A stretch of DNA of 64,000 bases, taken from NCBI GenBank assembly GCA_002238415.1, contig MPMI01000024.1, positions 26,016 through 90,015 on the forward strand, written 5' to 3'. Shown here piece by piece: positions 1 to 10,154 of this stretch. The stretch's first letter is position 1. Each line of letters starts with the position of its first letter. Origin of the DNA: Desulfurellaceae bacterium bin18. Lineage in GTDB: Bacteria > Desulfobacterota > Binatia > Bin18. The translations under genes and the position numbers were made by a program. The notes beneath the pieces were generated by a model. The model saw only the letters and a list, made by a program, of their open reading frames with translations, was not told the DNA's origin and did not search any database.

Positions 1-1
1 G

Positions 2-313
2 TCTGACCTGGACGTGACCACGCAACGGATGCTGGCACGCGGCACGCGCCTGGTTGAGATCCTCAAGCAGGGACAGTACGAGCCGCTGCCGGTCGAACGC
101 CAGATTGCCATTATCTACGCCGGCACCAAGGGACACTTGGATGAGATTCCCGACACAGCGCTTGGCCAGTATGAGCCGGAACTCGCGCGCTTCATCGAGA
201 ACTCTCACCCTGACATCTACGCCGATGTTCTCGCCAGGGGGGCTCTGGATGACGATCTCACCGAGCGTCTGGACACCGTGCTCAAGGAATTCAACCAGAG
301 CTTTTCCGTATAG
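2..313 (+). CDS. atpA: ATP synthase F1 subunit alpha, C-terminal part only
   Basis: This is the C-terminal helical domain of the alpha subunit of the F1 catalytic head. The gene enters the window from the left edge, and only about the last 103 residues are present, read in frame from base 2 to the TAG at 311-313. Recognisable pieces are the stretch TQRMLARGTRLVEILKQGQY and QIAIIYAGTKGHLDEIP, both typical of bacterial AtpA C-termini. It lies 7 bp before atpG, in the usual alpha-gamma-beta-epsilon order. The delta and b subunit genes are expected further left, outside the window. Confidence 0.95.
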   Translation, partial: SDLDVTTQRMLARGTRLVEILKQGQYEPLPVERQIAIIYAGTKGHLDEIPDTALGQYEPELARFIENSHPDIYADVLARGALDDDLTERLDTVLKEFNQSFSV

Positions 314-320
314 TTGAACC

Positions 321-1178
321 ATGGCGACTCTGAAAGAAATCCGCAAACGCGTCTCGTCCGTCCAGAATATCCAGCAGATCACCAAGGCCATGAAGATGGT
401 CTCAGCGGCGCGGCTGCGACGGGCGCAGGAAGCCGCGCTGGCCGCGCGTCCCTACGCGGAGAAGCTGGAAGCGGTCTTACAGAATTTGGCGGCGCAGGGA
501 GACGAACTCGCCCACCCCTTTCTCACCGAACGAGCGGAAAACAACACCACTCTGATTGTGATGACTTCCGATCGCGGCTTGTGTGGCGGGTTCAACTCTT
601 CCTTAATCCGCGAAGCCGAAGCCTTCATGCGACAGCGGGCCGAACAAAAAGTGAGTCTGATTCTGGTCGGCCGCCGCGCCTATGATTATTTTAAGCGTCG
701 AGACGTCGCCATTGCGGAGGAGCATATCAATCTGTATGGGCGGCTGTCCGCGGACCTGGCCCACGATATTGGCCGACGGGCTGGCGAGCAGTTCCTGAGT
801 GGGCAGACCGACAGCTTTTATGTCTTGTACGCCAGATTTCGTTCGGCTCTGGTTCAGGTCCCGACCCTGGATAAAATTCTGCCCCTTGCGTCAACGCAGC
901 CGACGGAAGATCAAAGCGCGGTGGATTATCTGTACGAACCTGCTCCCCACACCTTATTGGCCAGCTTGTTGGAACGCTATATCGACATGCTGATCTACCG
1001 GGCCATGCTGGAATCGGTGGCGAGCGAGCACGGCGCGCGGATGACGGCCATGGATAATGCCACCAGTAACGCCGTTGAGATGATTGACCGCCTGACCCTG
1101 GATATGAACCGCGCCCGTCAAGCCGGGATTACACGGGAATTACTGGAGATCGTGGCGACGGGCGAATCGTTGAAATGA
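321..1178 (+). CDS. atpG: ATP synthase F1 subunit gamma
   Basis: Gamma subunit, the central rotor shaft that couples proton flow through Fo to catalysis in the alpha3beta3 head. It is 285 aa, the normal length. The N-terminal helix (ATLKEIRKRVSSVQNIQQIT, then KAMKMVSAARL) and the C-terminal helix (TAMDNATSNAVEMIDRL, then NRARQAGITRELLEI) are the two conserved ends that form the coiled coil. The central part has the expected SDRGLCGGFNSSL motif. The start is the ATG seven bases after the atpA stop, so translation is probably coupled to atpA. Cytoplasmic face of the inner membrane. Confidence 0.98.
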   Translation: MATLKEIRKRVSSVQNIQQITKAMKMVSAARLRRAQEAALAARPYAEKLEAVLQNLAAQGDELAHPFLTERAENNTTLIVMTSDRGLCGGFNSSLIREAEAFMRQRAEQKVSLILVGRRAYDYFKRRDVAIAEEHINLYGRLSADLAHDIGRRAGEQFLSGQTDSFYVLYARFRSALVQVPTLDKILPLASTQPTEDQSAVDYLYEPAPHTLLASLLERYIDMLIYRAMLESVASEHGARMTAMDNATSNAVEMIDRLTLDMNRARQAGITRELLEIVATGESLK

Positions 1179-1181
1179 TAG

Positions 1182-2642
<1,461 letters not shown>

Positions 2643-2656
2643 CCAAGACAGACATT

Positions 2657-3064
2657 ATGGCCGATATCCTGCATCTGCGTTTAGTCACCCCCGAGCGTCT
2701 TCTCCTTGATGAGGAGGTCGATGAAGTCACCGCTCCGGGCATGGTGGGGGAGTTTGGCGTATTCCCTGACCACGCCACGTTTCTGTCTTCCCTCCAGCCT
2801 GGGCGCTTGTCCTATAAGCAAAACGGACACACCCAGTCATTAGCGGTGAGCGACGGCTTCGCCGAGGTGATGGACAACCTGATGACCGTCTTGTGTACCG
2901 AGGCCGCATACGCCAATGAAATCGACGCGGCGCAAGCCCAAGAAGCGGTTCGCGAGGCGGAAGCCGCCCTCAGCACGCTTTCGCCAACCGACGCCGGCTT
3001 TGAGGACGCGCAAAATACGCTCCGTCTCGCTCAGGTCCGTTTGGACGTTGCATCTAACGGCTAA
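2657..3064 (+). CDS. atpC: ATP synthase F1 subunit epsilon
   Basis: Epsilon subunit, 135 aa: N-terminal beta sandwich (LHLRLVTPERLLLDEEVDEV, then PGMVGEFGVFPDHATFLSSL) followed by a C-terminal helical hairpin rich in Ala and Glu. It links the gamma stalk to the c-ring and in many bacteria inhibits ATP hydrolysis. It starts 14 bp after atpD and is the last gene of the F1 cluster, closed by a strong intrinsic terminator at 3101-3126. Confidence 0.95.
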   Translation: MADILHLRLVTPERLLLDEEVDEVTAPGMVGEFGVFPDHATFLSSLQPGRLSYKQNGHTQSLAVSDGFAEVMDNLMTVLCTEAAYANEIDAAQAQEAVREAEAALSTLSPTDAGFEDAQNTLRLAQVRLDVASNG

Positions 3065-3100
3065 ACTGCTCGACTTCACCCACATACTGTAAATTCGACA

Positions 3101-3126
3101 GGGGCCGCTCCATCGGCCCCTTTTTC
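3101..3126 (+). terminator. Rho-independent terminator of the F1 ATP synthase operon
   Basis: A perfect 7-bp GC stem GGGGCCG/CGGCCCC with a 6-nt loop is followed directly by five T residues. It sits 36 bp after the atpC stop and 50 bp before aroC, so it separates the ATP synthase transcript from aroC. Confidence 0.9.
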
Positions 3127-3176
3127 GTTGTGGCACACGTGGTAGTATTACCCATGACGAGGGGTACGGTGAATAG

Positions 3177-4280
3177 ATGACCGGTAACACTTTCGGCAGC
3201 AGCTTGCGCGTTACAACCTTCGGTGAGAGCCATGGCCGGGCGGTCGGCGTAGTCATCGATGGTTTTCCTGCTGACTTCGAGATCGACGAGGCCGGTATTC
3301 ATACCGAGCTGCAACGGCGCCGGCCAGGCCAGTCCAAGCTGGTGACTCAGCGTCAAGAAAGAGAACAGTTCGAAATTTTCTCTGGCGTCTATGAAGGCAA
3401 AACCACCGGGACGCCCATGATGATCATGGTCTTCAATGAAGACACCCGCTCAAGAGACTATGCGGATATCAAAGACCTCTTTCGTCCCGGCCACGCAGAC
3501 TTTACGTATTTTGCAAAATACGGCCATCGCGATTATCGTGGCGGAGGGAGGGCATCAGCCCGCGAATCGGTTGGCCGCGTGATCGCCGGGGCTCTGGCAA
3601 AACAGCTCCTGGCGAAATTCGGCATAGCCATAGTGGGCGGTGTCGTCCAGGTAGGCCGCGTCCGAGCGCAGCACTATATATGGGAACAGGTGGAACGGAA
3701 TGAGCTGCGCAGCGTTGACCCGGACACCGTAACGGCCATGCGTGAGGAAGTCGAACAGGCCCGGAAAGACCGTGATTCGGTTGGCGGAATTATTGAGGTG
3801 GTCGCTACCGGCGTTCCACCCGGTCTTGGCGAGCCGGTCTTTGGCAAGCTTGACACTGCCATTGTTGGCGCTCTCATGTCTCTACCGGCAGTGAAGGGCG
3901 TAGAGATTGGGGCTGGTTTTGCCGCCGCGGCCATGCGCGGCAGTCAGATGAATGACGAAATGGACATTGACGGCTTTCGCAGTAATAATCACGGTGGTAT
4001 TCTGGGCGGCATTTCGTCTGGCGCACCTATTGTGGCCCGTGTCGTGGTGAAACCAACGTCTTCGATACCCCGCGCCCAACAGACACTCGATACGCAGTTG
4101 CAGCCCCGAACAATCAGTACCAAGGGGAGACACGACCCCTGTGTTGCCATCCGCGGCGTGCCGATGGCCGAGGCCATGCTAGCTCTCGTCCTCGGCGACG
4201 CCCTGCTCCAGGACCTAGCAACGCGGGGAGCCCGAGAGCCGTACTCCCCGCGTCCTTATCTCAAGCTCGGGAAACACTAA
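3177..4280 (+). CDS. aroC: Chorismate synthase
   Basis: Catalyses the last step of the shikimate pathway, 5-enolpyruvylshikimate-3-phosphate to chorismate, using reduced FMN. It is 367 aa, the usual length. Family signatures present are TTFGESHGRAVGVVIDG at the N-terminus, YRGGGRASARESVGRVIAGA in the middle, and ISTKGRHDPCVAIRGVP near the C-terminus. It begins 50 bp after the ATP synthase terminator and appears to have its own transcript. No other aromatic pathway gene is adjacent. Cytoplasmic. Confidence 0.97.
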   Translation: MTGNTFGSSLRVTTFGESHGRAVGVVIDGFPADFEIDEAGIHTELQRRRPGQSKLVTQRQEREQFEIFSGVYEGKTTGTPMMIMVFNEDTRSRDYADIKDLFRPGHADFTYFAKYGHRDYRGGGRASARESVGRVIAGALAKQLLAKFGIAIVGGVVQVGRVRAQHYIWEQVERNELRSVDPDTVTAMREEVEQARKDRDSVGGIIEVVATGVPPGLGEPVFGKLDTAIVGALMSLPAVKGVEIGAGFAAAAMRGSQMNDEMDIDGFRSNNHGGILGGISSGAPIVARVVVKPTSSIPRAQQTLDTQLQPRTISTKGRHDPCVAIRGVPMAEAMLALVLGDALLQDLATRGAREPYSPRPYLKLGKH

Positions 4281-4350
4281 TTCTTTCTGCTCAGAGACTC
4301 ATCGCCCGCCCGCGACTCTCCGCTTGTCAGCATGAGTCCTCTCAACGCCT

Positions 4351-4674
4351 ATGCGTCCGCTTATTCATATGGTTCTCCATTTCGTCGTTCCGGCGCTGGT
4401 AGCCCGGACATGGTATGTGGAGCGGTGGCAGTGGGCCTTCCTGATCATGGTCGGAACCATGGTCGTTGATATTGACCATCTGCTGGCCGACCCCATTTAC
4501 GACCCAGACCGCTGCGGCATCGGCTTTCACCCGCTCCATTCCTACCCAGCTATTGCAGTCTATCTGCTCCTGCTTGTGATCTCCAGGGTAACCTGGCTGA
4601 GACTGATCGCACTGGGACTGGTCATTCATATGTTGCTGGATGGAGTAGACTGCCTCTGGATACGACTCGAATAG
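4351..4674 (+). CDS. Small membrane protein, DUF6122-like
   Basis: A 107-aa protein with about three hydrophobic segments (LHFVVPALVA; WAFLIMVGTMVVDIDHLL; AIAVYLLLLVISRVTWLRLIA) and conserved-looking polar pieces VDIDHLL, GFHPLHSYP and HMLLDGVDCLW. The spaced Asp/His residues inside or next to membrane segments recall the DUF6122/metal-dependent membrane hydrolase fold. The function is unknown. It stands alone between aroC and an ABC ATPase, both on the plus strand. The family call is from memory of the motif, and no domain search was run. Confidence 0.6.
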   Translation: MRPLIHMVLHFVVPALVARTWYVERWQWAFLIMVGTMVVDIDHLLADPIYDPDRCGIGFHPLHSYPAIAVYLLLLVISRVTWLRLIALGLVIHMLLDGVDCLWIRLE

Positions 4675-4767
4675 ATTGCCCTTGCGCGCGCGTCGTTTCT
4701 CATTTATGCCGCCTGGTGAGCTATCGGCATTACTCATACGTGCGGCGCTATTCGCCTGGAAGGCTGT

Positions 4768-5556
4768 ATGCAAAAAATCATCGAGATGAAAAACGCGACC
4801 GTCTATCGTGGTCAGACCTGCGTGTTTGAGAATTTCTCTCTCGACCTGACCGAGGGCCAAAATACGGTCATTCTCGGCCCGAATGGCGCGGGCAAATCAA
4901 CCTTGCTCAAACTCCTGTCCCGCGATCTCTATCCCGTTGCCCAAACAGAGAGCTATGTGCGTTTATACGGGCAGGAGCGCTGGGATGTGTGGGAACTGCG
5001 CTCCCGCTTTGGCATCGTGTCTCACGATTTGCAGCAACAGTATGTCGGTAATACCCGTGGATTTAATATCATTTTATCGGGCTTCTATTCGAGCATAGAT
5101 ATCGCCTGGCACCACAGCTTTAGTGACGACGATACGGCGCGTGCGCAAAAAGTCCTGGACACTCTCGGGATCAGCGCCCTGCAAGAGAAAACCTATGCGA
5201 CCATGTCTACGGGTGAGCAGCGGCGCTTTCTTCTGGGGCGGGCGCTGATCAACGATCCCGAAACCCTGGTACTGGACGAACCCACCAGCGGACTCGACCT
5301 GCAAGCGTGTTTTCAATACCTGGAGACCATTCGGAACCTGATGCAAGCCGGCAAGACGCTGGCTCTTGTGACCCACCATATTCATGAAATACCACCAGAG
5401 GTCTCACGTGTTGTCCTGCTGAAACAGGGCAAGGTTATTGCGGACGGCAAGAAAGAAGAGATTCTTACCAACGCGCATCTCAGTGCCCTGTTCGAAACGT
5501 CGGTCGAGCTGGTTCAGACCAATGGCTTTTACCAGGCCCTACCGGGCACCGCATAA
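4768..5556 (+). CDS. ABC transporter ATP-binding protein
   Basis: A single nucleotide-binding domain of 262 aa. Walker A is GPNGAGKST near residue 36, the signature motif is the variant MSTGEQRR in place of LSGGQ, and Walker B runs into LVLDEPTSGLD. The C-terminal part continues with the switch His in LVTHHIHEIPPE. This layout matches the YlmA/ModF-like group of cytoplasmic ABC ATPases. No permease or binding protein gene is next to it, so either the partner is elsewhere or the protein acts without a transporter. The substrate cannot be told from the sequence. Confidence 0.85.
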   Translation: MQKIIEMKNATVYRGQTCVFENFSLDLTEGQNTVILGPNGAGKSTLLKLLSRDLYPVAQTESYVRLYGQERWDVWELRSRFGIVSHDLQQQYVGNTRGFNIILSGFYSSIDIAWHHSFSDDDTARAQKVLDTLGISALQEKTYATMSTGEQRRFLLGRALINDPETLVLDEPTSGLDLQACFQYLETIRNLMQAGKTLALVTHHIHEIPPEVSRVVLLKQGKVIADGKKEEILTNAHLSALFETSVELVQTNGFYQALPGTA

Positions 5557-5562
5557 GAGCCG

Positions 5563-6588
5563 CTAGGGGAGCTGGGTCGCGGGTTGTATTTTATAGGTCC
5601 GCGCAGCCGTATCGTGGAAGAGCGCCAGCCGTTCATCGGACGAGAAGTCTTGGACGATGCGTTTAAACGAGTTCCACAGCACGGTGTACGAGCACGATAC
5701 TTTATCAACCGGGAAATTACTTTCAAACATACACCGGTCTACGCCAAACTGCTCGATACAAAAGAGGTAATACGGCGCAGTGGCCCGAGCAACTTCCTCC
5801 GAGGTCGGCGGTTTGTCCCGCTGATGCCAGCCGAAGCCACACATCGGCATGGTGACGCCGCCAAGCTTGACCACCACGTTCTGACAGTGTGAGAGAGCGG
5901 CAATACCCTTTTTCCAGACCTGCATGACTTCATCCTGTTTGCCCGCATACGGACCAATACCGAGCGGCCCACCAACATGGTCCAGGATGATGGTGGCGTC
6001 AGGAAACGCCTGGGCCAGATCAACCAGGTCGGCAAGCTGGGTATGATACATCCAGGCGTCAAAACTCAGACCGAGCTTATGCAAGCAGGCAAATCCCTGT
6101 CTGAAGGTCGCGTCCAACAAGAGGCCTTCCGAAGGGTGCGTATGCGCGTTCCTGATTTTCTCATGCGCGTGCCAGCTTGAAGCGTGCCGAATCCCGCGAA
6201 AACGGTTACGGCTGGCTGCCATATGCGCTTCGAGAACCAGCTCGGTCGCTGGTCCGAGAGAGAGGTTGGCCAGGCTGACAATCCCGGCGGCAACTGCCGT
6301 CGGCCCGTAGTTTCCGCTGGCACTCTGGGCGGCAACGCCCTGCACAAATTCGGTCTCCCCGACCGGCTTCATCTCTTCGGGGCCGTCTTTGCGGTACATG
6401 GACACACACTCGACAAAAACCGTCTGAGTCACCCGATGCCCGCCCCCGAGGTCTTGGAGCAAATCTTCCAGCAAATATCGATTATTGGGATAGTCCCAGA
6501 GATGATGATGGGGGTCGCAGATAGGGAGGGCCGGGTCGAGCGCTTCTTCTTGGGTCAGTTTGATCCGGGCTTCGCGGTCGGTTGCCAT
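5563..6588 (-). CDS. Amidohydrolase-2 family metal-dependent hydrolase
   Basis: A TIM-barrel hydrolase of 341 aa from the chosen ATG at 6586-6588, which has a good AGGAGA site upstream; the longer reading frame would add 40 unconvincing residues. The N-terminal metal motif is CDPHHHLWDYPNNRY, followed by GIVSLANL, FRGIRHASSW, IILDHVGGPLG and, near the end, CMFESNFPVDK. These are characteristic of the dicarboxylate/lactone hydrolase-like amidohydrolase_2 group. Convergent with the ABC ATPase gene (6 bp apart). The substrate is unknown. Confidence 0.85.
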   Translation of the reverse strand: MATDREARIKLTQEEALDPALPICDPHHHLWDYPNNRYLLEDLLQDLGGGHRVTQTVFVECVSMYRKDGPEEMKPVGETEFVQGVAAQSASGNYGPTAVAAGIVSLANLSLGPATELVLEAHMAASRNRFRGIRHASSWHAHEKIRNAHTHPSEGLLLDATFRQGFACLHKLGLSFDAWMYHTQLADLVDLAQAFPDATIILDHVGGPLGIGPYAGKQDEVMQVWKKGIAALSHCQNVVVKLGGVTMPMCGFGWHQRDKPPTSEEVARATAPYYLFCIEQFGVDRCMFESNFPVDKVSCSYTVLWNSFKRIVQDFSSDERLALFHDTAARTYKIQPATQLP

Positions 6589-6725
6589 AGTATGTCTCCT
6601 GTCTAACTGGCGGTCCTCCCGTCTTATGCCGAGCCTTTGTCCGGTGCAATATCCATCGCGCGTGAATTGACGTATCCCCCAAGAACTATACAATTCCTGC
6701 AGATGCAAACGTTTCGGAAGTGCAT

Positions 6726-7526
6726 ATGAAGAGATGGAAGATTCATACGATTTTCTCGATCGCCGCAGCCATATCTCTACTCTCCGGGGCTAGGGCTCAG
6801 GCGAACGAGGTCTATGTGCGGGCCGGAGTCGGCCTCGATTGGTCCGAGGGCACGCGCTTCAAGGACAAGGACTGTACGAACCACACCCCGCCGGCCATAT
6901 ACGCCCTGTATGGCTGCGGGACCGGGAACGACGGAGCGCCCTTGAGTACGCGCGGCGATTTCAGCGCGCCGGCCGGCTTCGAGCTTGGGCTCGGCCACGC
7001 CATCATGCCTGCCCTGCGGATTGAGGCATTCTTTCAGTACCGTCCGAGATTCACCCTCACCGGCCGCGCCAACTTTTTGCAAACTCAAGGTCAGCAGGAG
7101 GTCTCGGCGAGATTATCCTCCCTGTCCGGCATGTTTGCCGCCTATGTGGACCTGCCACAGTTGGGTCTGCCTCAGCTCGGGCCGTTCAGCCCATTCATAG
7201 GCGGCGGTGCCGGTGCTTCGTATATCGATATCGGCAAAACCCGCATGAAGTTCACGAGGACGCGGACTATCGTTCCGGGTGGGCACCAGGTCAATTTCAC
7301 CTGGATGCTAACGGCAGGCGTTAGCACCTCGCTGACCGATAGACTGATGCTTGATCTCGCGTATCGCTACATGGATTCCGGCTCGGTCGAAACCGACGAG
7401 GGAATCGCGCGAGTCGTCAATCGGGCCGGAGACGTCTTGGTTCCGCTCACTGTGGGTCAAACACGCGCCCACCTGTCGAGCCACGGAGTATGGGTATCAC
7501 TGCGCTACACCTTTTACACGCTCTAA
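6726..7526 (+). CDS. Outer-membrane beta-barrel protein
   Basis: A secreted protein of 266 aa. The start chosen is ATG 6726, six bases inside the longest frame, with GGAAG upstream. Residues 1-22 form a signal peptide (basic MKRWK, hydrophobic core, cleavage likely after ARAQA). The rest alternates in the pattern of a barrel: EVYVRAGVGLDW, FELGLGHAIMPALRIEAFFQY, FIGGGAGASYIDIG, FTWMLTAGVST, LMLDLAYRYMDSG, and an aromatic C-terminal strand GVWVSLRYTFYTL. This resembles the OmpA/OprF-like or Opa-like 8-strand porin fold. The role is unknown; it is divergent from the amidohydrolase gene. Confidence 0.75.
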   Translation: MKRWKIHTIFSIAAAISLLSGARAQANEVYVRAGVGLDWSEGTRFKDKDCTNHTPPAIYALYGCGTGNDGAPLSTRGDFSAPAGFELGLGHAIMPALRIEAFFQYRPRFTLTGRANFLQTQGQQEVSARLSSLSGMFAAYVDLPQLGLPQLGPFSPFIGGGAGASYIDIGKTRMKFTRTRTIVPGGHQVNFTWMLTAGVSTSLTDRLMLDLAYRYMDSGSVETDEGIARVVNRAGDVLVPLTVGQTRAHLSSHGVWVSLRYTFYTL

Positions 7527-7549
7527 GGCAAAACTGCCTCTCGTATCGC

Positions 7550-8827
7550 TCACGTTTCCTGGGCTGAAGGACTTGTTTTGGTCTGGAGGGCAGACTGGTT
7601 CTCCTCTGCCTGAACGATCCACATACGGACCCACGGCAAGAGGACAAAAGCCGGCCAGGCCAGGAAAAAAGTCAGGGTGAAGTACGTCGCGTAGCCGAAA
7701 CTTTGCGTGAGCACCCCGGAAAAGGCTCCTGACAGCGACCGCCCCAGGCCAAAGAGCGCGCTCAGCAGGGCGTACTGGGTGGCGGCTTGGCGTTTATCAC
7801 AGATACTCATCAAAAAAGCCAAGAATGGCGCGGTCCCCAGCCCGCCACAGAACGACTCGACAATCGAAGCGCCATACATCAGCAGGTCGGAACGGGGGAG
7901 GGCGGCGGTCACTGCGTAGAACAGGTTGGAACTGGCTTGAGCAATGCCCAATACCCACAATGCGCGAAAAAGTCCCCATTGTTTTGTCAGACGACCGCCG
8001 AGCAACGCACCGAGAATCGTACTGACGACGCCAACCGTTCCCGGAATCATGCCTATCTGAAGTGGGGTAAACTCCCGGTCCACCCAGAACGGCCGGGCCA
8101 TCGGCCCCAAGGCCATGTCCCCCAGTTTGAAAAGCAACACAAAGAGTAGGACCGCAATAACACCCGGCCGCCGCCACAAGCTTGTGAGCGGCTTGAGGAA
8201 CCCTTGCGTGAGTGCAGTGGACCTGGATTGCGTCACTGGCACCCGTTGTGGTCCCTGTGCAATCCGAGGCATGCGACTTGAGATCAGAGCCAGGATGGCT
8301 AAGAGGACGGCCGCCGTCAGGAATGCTACCTGCCAACCGACGAGACCAGCGGCTCCAACAAAGACTCCCCCTGCAACGATCAGTGCCACGCGATAGGTAC
8401 TTACGCGGAGCCCATTGGCAGGGCCCATTTCTTTTTGATCCAGGAGTTCGATCGTATAGGCGTCAATGGCAATATCCTGGGTGGCCGCCAGTACGGCAAG
8501 CCCAATCAGTCCACCCCAGGCCAGACTGCCGCTCGCGGTTGGGTCGAGAAAAAGGAGGAAGCCCAAGTCGAGAGCGAGCAGGCCCTGACAGGTCACAATC
8601 CAACTTCGACGCGAGCCTACTACATCAACCAATGGAGCCCACAGAAACTTGAGCGTCCACGGCAGCCCCACCACGCTCAACAGACCGATTTCCGTCAGGC
8701 TCATGCCATGCATCCGGAAATACACCGGAAACGCGTCGAACAGCAGCCCGAATGGAAAACCCTCGGCAAAATACAGCAGGGCCACCCACAGCAGTTTCGT
8801 TCGGGTTGTGATGGGTTTCAGATCCAC
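7550..8827 (-). CDS. MFS permease, AmpG-like
   Basis: A 425-aa inner-membrane transporter with about 12 membrane segments. The N-terminal LLWVALLYFAEGFPFGLL, then WTLKFLWAPLVD and DIAIDAYTIELLDQKEMGPANG, are typical of the PAT/AmpG branch of the major facilitator superfamily, which in other bacteria imports anhydro-muropeptides for cell-wall recycling. A GTG start at 8825-8827 lies 6 bp after the nth stop, so it looks like the last gene of the ggt-acd-methyltransferase-nth run. The substrate is inferred only from family resemblance. Confidence 0.82.
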   Translation of the reverse strand: MDLKPITTRTKLLWVALLYFAEGFPFGLLFDAFPVYFRMHGMSLTEIGLLSVVGLPWTLKFLWAPLVDVVGSRRSWIVTCQGLLALDLGFLLFLDPTASGSLAWGGLIGLAVLAATQDIAIDAYTIELLDQKEMGPANGLRVSTYRVALIVAGGVFVGAAGLVGWQVAFLTAAVLLAILALISSRMPRIAQGPQRVPVTQSRSTALTQGFLKPLTSLWRRPGVIAVLLFVLLFKLGDMALGPMARPFWVDREFTPLQIGMIPGTVGVVSTILGALLGGRLTKQWGLFRALWVLGIAQASSNLFYAVTAALPRSDLLMYGASIVESFCGGLGTAPFLAFLMSICDKRQAATQYALLSALFGLGRSLSGAFSGVLTQSFGYATYFTLTFFLAWPAFVLLPWVRMWIVQAEENQSALQTKTSPSAQET

Positions 8828-8833
8828 CCCTGC

Positions 8834-9493
8834 TTACCGACTCCGCTCGACTCCGATTTTTTCGCAAAACCGTTCAATCGGACAGACACTGCACTTGGGT
8901 GAGGTGGGATGACACAGGGTTTGTCCAAACGCGACCAGCAGGTCGTTATAGCCTATCCAGAAACGCTTGGGCAGGCTTTCGCGCAGGGCCATTTCTGTCT
9001 GTTCCGGGTTTTCCGTTGCAACATAGCCCCAACGGTTAGAGATGCGGTGGACGTGCGTGTCTACACAGATGCCCGGTTTCTGGAAGCCCAAGGTCACAAC
9101 CAAGTTTGCGGTTTTCCGGCCCACGCCCTTAAAAGTCAGGAGTTCGTCTATATCGTCAGGGACGCGACCCGCATAGATATCGAGCAACCGCTGTGAGACG
9201 TCGAGTACGGTTTGTGCTTTGGTTTTATAAAATCCAACCGGATAAATCGCCTTCTTCACCTGAGCGGTTGTCAGGGTCACCATTCTTTCAGGCGTATCGG
9301 CCAGGGCAAACAACCGCCGGGCCGCCGGGCCGGTGGTTTCATCCTTGGTCCGCAAACTCAGGAGACAGGCGATCAACACCTGGTAGGGATCACGTGAAAA
9401 CCCCGCCATTTCCGTCACCACAGGCGCGTTCCAGCCCTCGGATGCGCGACGCAGGATGCCAATAACCCGAGAAATTGTTCTATTCGTCACCAC
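8834..9493 (-). CDS. nth: Endonuclease III (DNA glycosylase/AP lyase)
   Basis: Base-excision repair enzyme that removes oxidised pyrimidines and nicks at the abasic site. About 219 aa from the GTG at 9491-9493 (a second GTG follows at once), with GGGAGGG upstream; the longer reading frame runs into the methyltransferase gene and is rejected. The helix-hairpin-helix FKGVGRKTANLVV carries the catalytic Lys, the catalytic Asp is in CVDTHVHRISNRWGY, and the C-terminal [4Fe-4S] cluster motif CHPTSPKCSVCPIERFC has the C-x6-C-x2-C-x5-C spacing. It sits 4 bp from the methyltransferase stop. Confidence 0.95.
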   Translation of the reverse strand: MVTNRTISRVIGILRRASEGWNAPVVTEMAGFSRDPYQVLIACLLSLRTKDETTGPAARRLFALADTPERMVTLTTAQVKKAIYPVGFYKTKAQTVLDVSQRLLDIYAGRVPDDIDELLTFKGVGRKTANLVVTLGFQKPGICVDTHVHRISNRWGYVATENPEQTEMALRESLPKRFWIGYNDLLVAFGQTLCHPTSPKCSVCPIERFCEKIGVERSR

Positions 9494-9497
9494 TTCT

Positions 9498-10154
9498 TTA
9501 CCCTCCCTCTCCTCTCTGTATGGTGACAATAGCGACGGGCAGGGGCAAGTGGTCTTCCCGCTCGCGCACTTCTTCCTGGGTCCATTGCAAGCCTGCTTGG
9601 TCAAGCCGCTGATAAAAGTCTTGGGTATTCGTCCGTTTGGCGTCGGCAAGGATAGCCCGCCCAGCGGGGGAGAGGTGCCTGGCGAGAAAACGCACCAGGG
9701 CGGGGAAGGTTGGCCTGTCGTATAGAATCTCCGCGCCAAGGATGAGCGCGAAATCTGTCTCCAATATATCCTGGGTAAAGTCGATTTGCTGCACCCCGTA
9801 TCGCGCACATCCGTTTAACCGCGCGTTCTCCCGCGCAAAAGACACCGCGGCAACTTCCTTGTCGGCAAAGGTAACCCGCCCCCCTTTTTGCGCGGCGACG
9901 ATACCGGTCAACCCAAGTCCACAGCCGAGGTCGAGCACAGTCTGATCGCGAACGTCGATAAAACTATCTAGATAGCGGGCCAAGGTCAGCGCACCGGTCC
10001 ACAGGTGCGCCCAGTACGGCGGCTCCTCCGTGTTGTCGCGCAGCAGGGCCTCGCGGTCAACCAGCCGCTCAAGATCTTTTACCCGGAGCAGAGTCAGCGA
10101 ACGTGAGCCTATGACCACCTCGATAGGCTCAACCTCATAGACTAAGGCGTTCAC
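9498..10154 (-). CDS. Class I SAM-dependent methyltransferase, lysine-methyltransferase (METTL21-like) type
   Basis: A 218-aa cytoplasmic protein. The SAM-binding motif I is TVLDLGCGLGLTGIVAA, followed by the acidic VTFADKE and a motif IV-like LILGAEILYDRPTF. The PPYWAHLWTGA segment before motif I is typical of the METTL21/EEF-KMT and ribosomal L11 methyltransferase-like groups, so a protein lysine substrate is likely. The GTG start overlaps the TGA of the acyl-CoA dehydrogenase gene by four bases (GTGA), which indicates translational coupling. Confidence 0.85.
   Translation of the reverse strand: MNALVYEVEPIEVVIGSRSLTLLRVKDLERLVDREALLRDNTEEPPYWAHLWTGALTLARYLDSFIDVRDQTVLDLGCGLGLTGIVAAQKGGRVTFADKEVAAVSFARENARLNGCARYGVQQIDFTQDILETDFALILGAEILYDRPTFPALVRFLARHLSPAGRAILADAKRTNTQDFYQRLDQAGLQWTQEEVREREDHLPLPVAIVTIQRGEGG

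Noticed and set aside
7707..8902. Long plus-strand ORFs opposite the AmpG-like gene
   Set aside because: They are antisense shadows of a clear 12-helix permease and have no recognisable domains.
9498..9808. Longer endonuclease III reading frame starting at 9808
   Set aside because: The extension overlaps the methyltransferase gene, has no family similarity, and a GTG with good ribosome-binding site lies at 9491-9493.
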